A stretch of DNA of 9,017 nucleotides from Candidatus Desantisiibacteriota bacterium. GTDB lineage: Bacteria > JACRDZ01. The notes beneath the pieces were generated by a model. That model had not been told where the DNA came from and did not search any database. It was given only the letters and a program-made list of their open reading frames with translations. The translations under genes were made by a program, and so were the position numbers. How positions within the stretch are numbered: position 1 is the first letter of the stretch; each line of letters begins with the position of its first letter. Where the stretch lies: positions 1 through 9,017 of the forward strand of contig JACQWU010000187.1 of NCBI GenBank assembly GCA_016209155.1, given 5' to 3'. Below, piece by piece: positions 8,261-9,017 of the stretch.

Positions 8261-8336
8261 TGTCATTCCTGCGAAGGCAGGAATCCAGATGTTTTAAAAG
8301 CTCTGGATTTCCCAATTAAATATGTTTGGAATGACA
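8261..8336 (+). repeat. 76-bp palindromic REP/MITE-like element
   Basis: The outer arms TGTCATTCC (8261-8269) and GGAATGACA (8328-8336) are perfect inverted repeats. Two hairpins sit inside. ATTCCTGC (8265-8272) pairs with GCAGGAAT (8277-8284) across the loop GAAG, and AATCCAGA (8282-8289) pairs with TCTGGATT (8302-8309). The outer and first inner arms overlap, so alternative folds compete. The wording 'GTCATTCC(T/C)GCG..GGCAGGAATCCAG' matches a palindromic repeat style that is common in intergenic DNA of diverse bacteria. It lies between the lipoprotein and U32 genes. No clear target-site duplication is seen and no T-run follows, so a terminator role is doubtful. Confidence 0.8.
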
Positions 8337-8402
8337 GCCAAAGAAGCGTTTACTCACATCAATAACCGAGGCGATACGTTTGGAAAAGGAGCAGAGTCTT
8401 GA
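8322..8402 (+). CDS. Small ORF (26 aa) overlapping the start of the U32 gene
   Basis: ATG 8322, or ATG 8331 within the same frame, opens a frame reading MFGMTAKEAFTHINN and then RGDTFGKGAES. Its TGA stop (8400-8402) overlaps the TTG start of the U32 gene as TTGA. Neither ATG has a convincing Shine-Dalgarno sequence, and both lie in the right arm of the palindromic repeat. The codons after 8336 look like normal coding usage (GCC AAA GAA GCG, CGA GGC GAT ACG) and are less AT-rich than the flanks. The family is not recognised. It could be a real small peptide coupled to the U32 enzyme, the C-terminal remnant of a longer gene cut by the repeat, or chance. The SD of the U32 gene lies inside this frame, as in coupled gene pairs. 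Confidence 0.35.
   Translation: MFGMTAKEAFTHINNRGDTFGKGAES
8386..8391 (+). promoter_or_regulatory. Ribosome binding site deciding the TTG start of the U32 gene
   Basis: AAGGAG ends 7 nt before TTG 8399. The U32 frame is closed upstream by TAA 8363-8365 and has no ATG for more than 100 codons downstream, so TTG 8399 is the best start. Confidence 0.75.
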
Positions 8403-9017
8403 AATATTCTCCCAAAATAATTGCCCCTGTAAATAGTTTTGAAGAAATAAAAATATTACATAATGCCGGAGCAAATGAGTTTTATGGCGGGTATCTTCCT
8501 TCCTATTGGGAAAAAAAATATTCTTTTTTATGTTCTCCAAGCGGAAGAACATTCAAAGAAGCACATATAATAGAATTTAATAATCTAAAAAAAATAATAA
8601 ATTATTGTAAAAAAAATGGACTTGTTTTTTCATTGACACTAAACGCCCCTTTATATCTCCCTGAGCAGTATCCTTTGTTATTTAAATTAATAGAAGAATA
8701 TACGGGTGCAGGCGGGGAAAATATAATTGCTGCTGACATAGGACTTATTTTATCATTACAGGAAAAACAATATCCGGTTATATTACATCTGGGAACAAGC
8801 GGTGCAGTACTTAACCATTTTACCGCAATGTTTTATAAAGAGATGGGTATAAAAAGAATAGTACTGGAGAGGCAATTAACTGTAGCTGAAATAACTGAAA
8901 TAGTAAATTGTGTTACTGATGTAAAATTTGATGTGTTCATATTAATTGGGAAATGTCCAAATATTGAAGGATTGTGCACTTTTTTACATGATTCGCCTGA
9001 CAGAAACTGGCATTGTG
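8399..9017 (+). CDS. Peptidase U32-family protein, probable Fe-S type (3' partial)
   Basis: The frame starts at TTG 8399 and stays open to the window edge (206 complete codons). The N-terminus KYSPKIIAPVNSFEEIKILH followed by NAGANEFYGGY is the opening strand of the U32 barrel. LHLGTSGAVLNH at about 129-140 and the 'VLERQLTVAEITEIV' stretch at about 155-169 match the conserved positions that in relatives read 'l.R.Ls..EI'. Cys186, Cys193 and Cys206 form C-x6-C-x12-C (GKCPNIEGLC...NWHC). The U32 proteins UbiU and UbiV bind a 4Fe-4S cluster through four cysteines, and UbiU begins with a comparable C-x6-C, so cluster binding is likely; a fourth Cys would lie beyond the window. U32 members act in prephenate-dependent tRNA hydroxylation, rRNA hydroxylation and O2-independent quinone hydroxylation, and some are called collagenase-like proteases. 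The subfamily cannot be set from this fragment. Confidence 0.8.
   Translation, partial: MKYSPKIIAPVNSFEEIKILHNAGANEFYGGYLPSYWEKKYSFLCSPSGRTFKEAHIIEFNNLKKIINYCKKNGLVFSLTLNAPLYLPEQYPLLFKLIEEYTGAGGENIIAADIGLILSLQEKQYPVILHLGTSGAVLNHFTAMFYKEMGIKRIVLERQLTVAEITEIVNCVTDVKFDVFILIGKCPNIEGLCTFLHDSPDRNWHC

Noticed and set aside
8349-8378. Promoter TTTACT / GATACG upstream of the U32 gene
   Set aside because: The -10 match is poor, and the stretch reads better as coding sequence of the small ORF.
8316-8552. Minus-strand frame of 78 codons
   Set aside because: It is antisense to the small ORF and the U32 start, has no family resemblance and is explained as a shadow frame.

Overview
This is an AT-rich stretch with every supported gene on the + strand. 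It looks like an uncultured bacterium with a diderm-type cell envelope. The reasons are long secreted multidomain proteins built from LamG, FN3 and invasin-like Ig domains, a lipoprotein signal with Ala at +2, and a ResB-type cytochrome c maturation protein. Nothing in the sequence fixes a species or phylum. The domain style resembles uncultured candidate-phylum genomes, but that is an impression and not an identification.

Region 1 (1-6191) holds two consecutive genes for large exported beta-sandwich proteins. The first enters from the left edge and has two LamG-type domains around a carbohydrate-binding-like and Ig-like middle. After an 84-bp gap comes a 1179-residue protein: signal peptide, three FN3-like domains interleaved with three copies of a 'GEP' Ig-like repeat, three Big_1/invasin-like domains, and a C-terminal TPR block. 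A strong intrinsic terminator (6151-6191) closes this unit.

Region 2 (about 6198-8247) is visibly more AT-rich. It contains a ResB-family protein that has lost its N-terminus. The conserved second membrane helix is readable in frame directly after the terminator, but no credible start codon or first helix (the one carrying the Gly-Thr-x-Ile-Pro-Gln-type motif) precedes it. The ResB gene overlaps by 8 bp a lipoprotein gene with two carboxypeptidase-regulatory-like domains. No CcsA/ResC partner is present in the window.

Region 3 (8261-9017) starts with a 76-bp palindromic REP/MITE-like element. A short coding-like ORF follows whose TGA stop overlaps the TTG start of a U32-family gene (TTGA). 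The U32 protein runs off the right edge and shows a C-x6-C-x12-C pattern of the kind expected for an iron-sulfur U32 protein.

The points most worth a second look are the headless ResB at a composition boundary, the small ORF coupled to the U32 gene next to the palindromic element, and the Ig-TPR fusion. No CRISPR array, tRNA, rRNA or transposase gene was seen.
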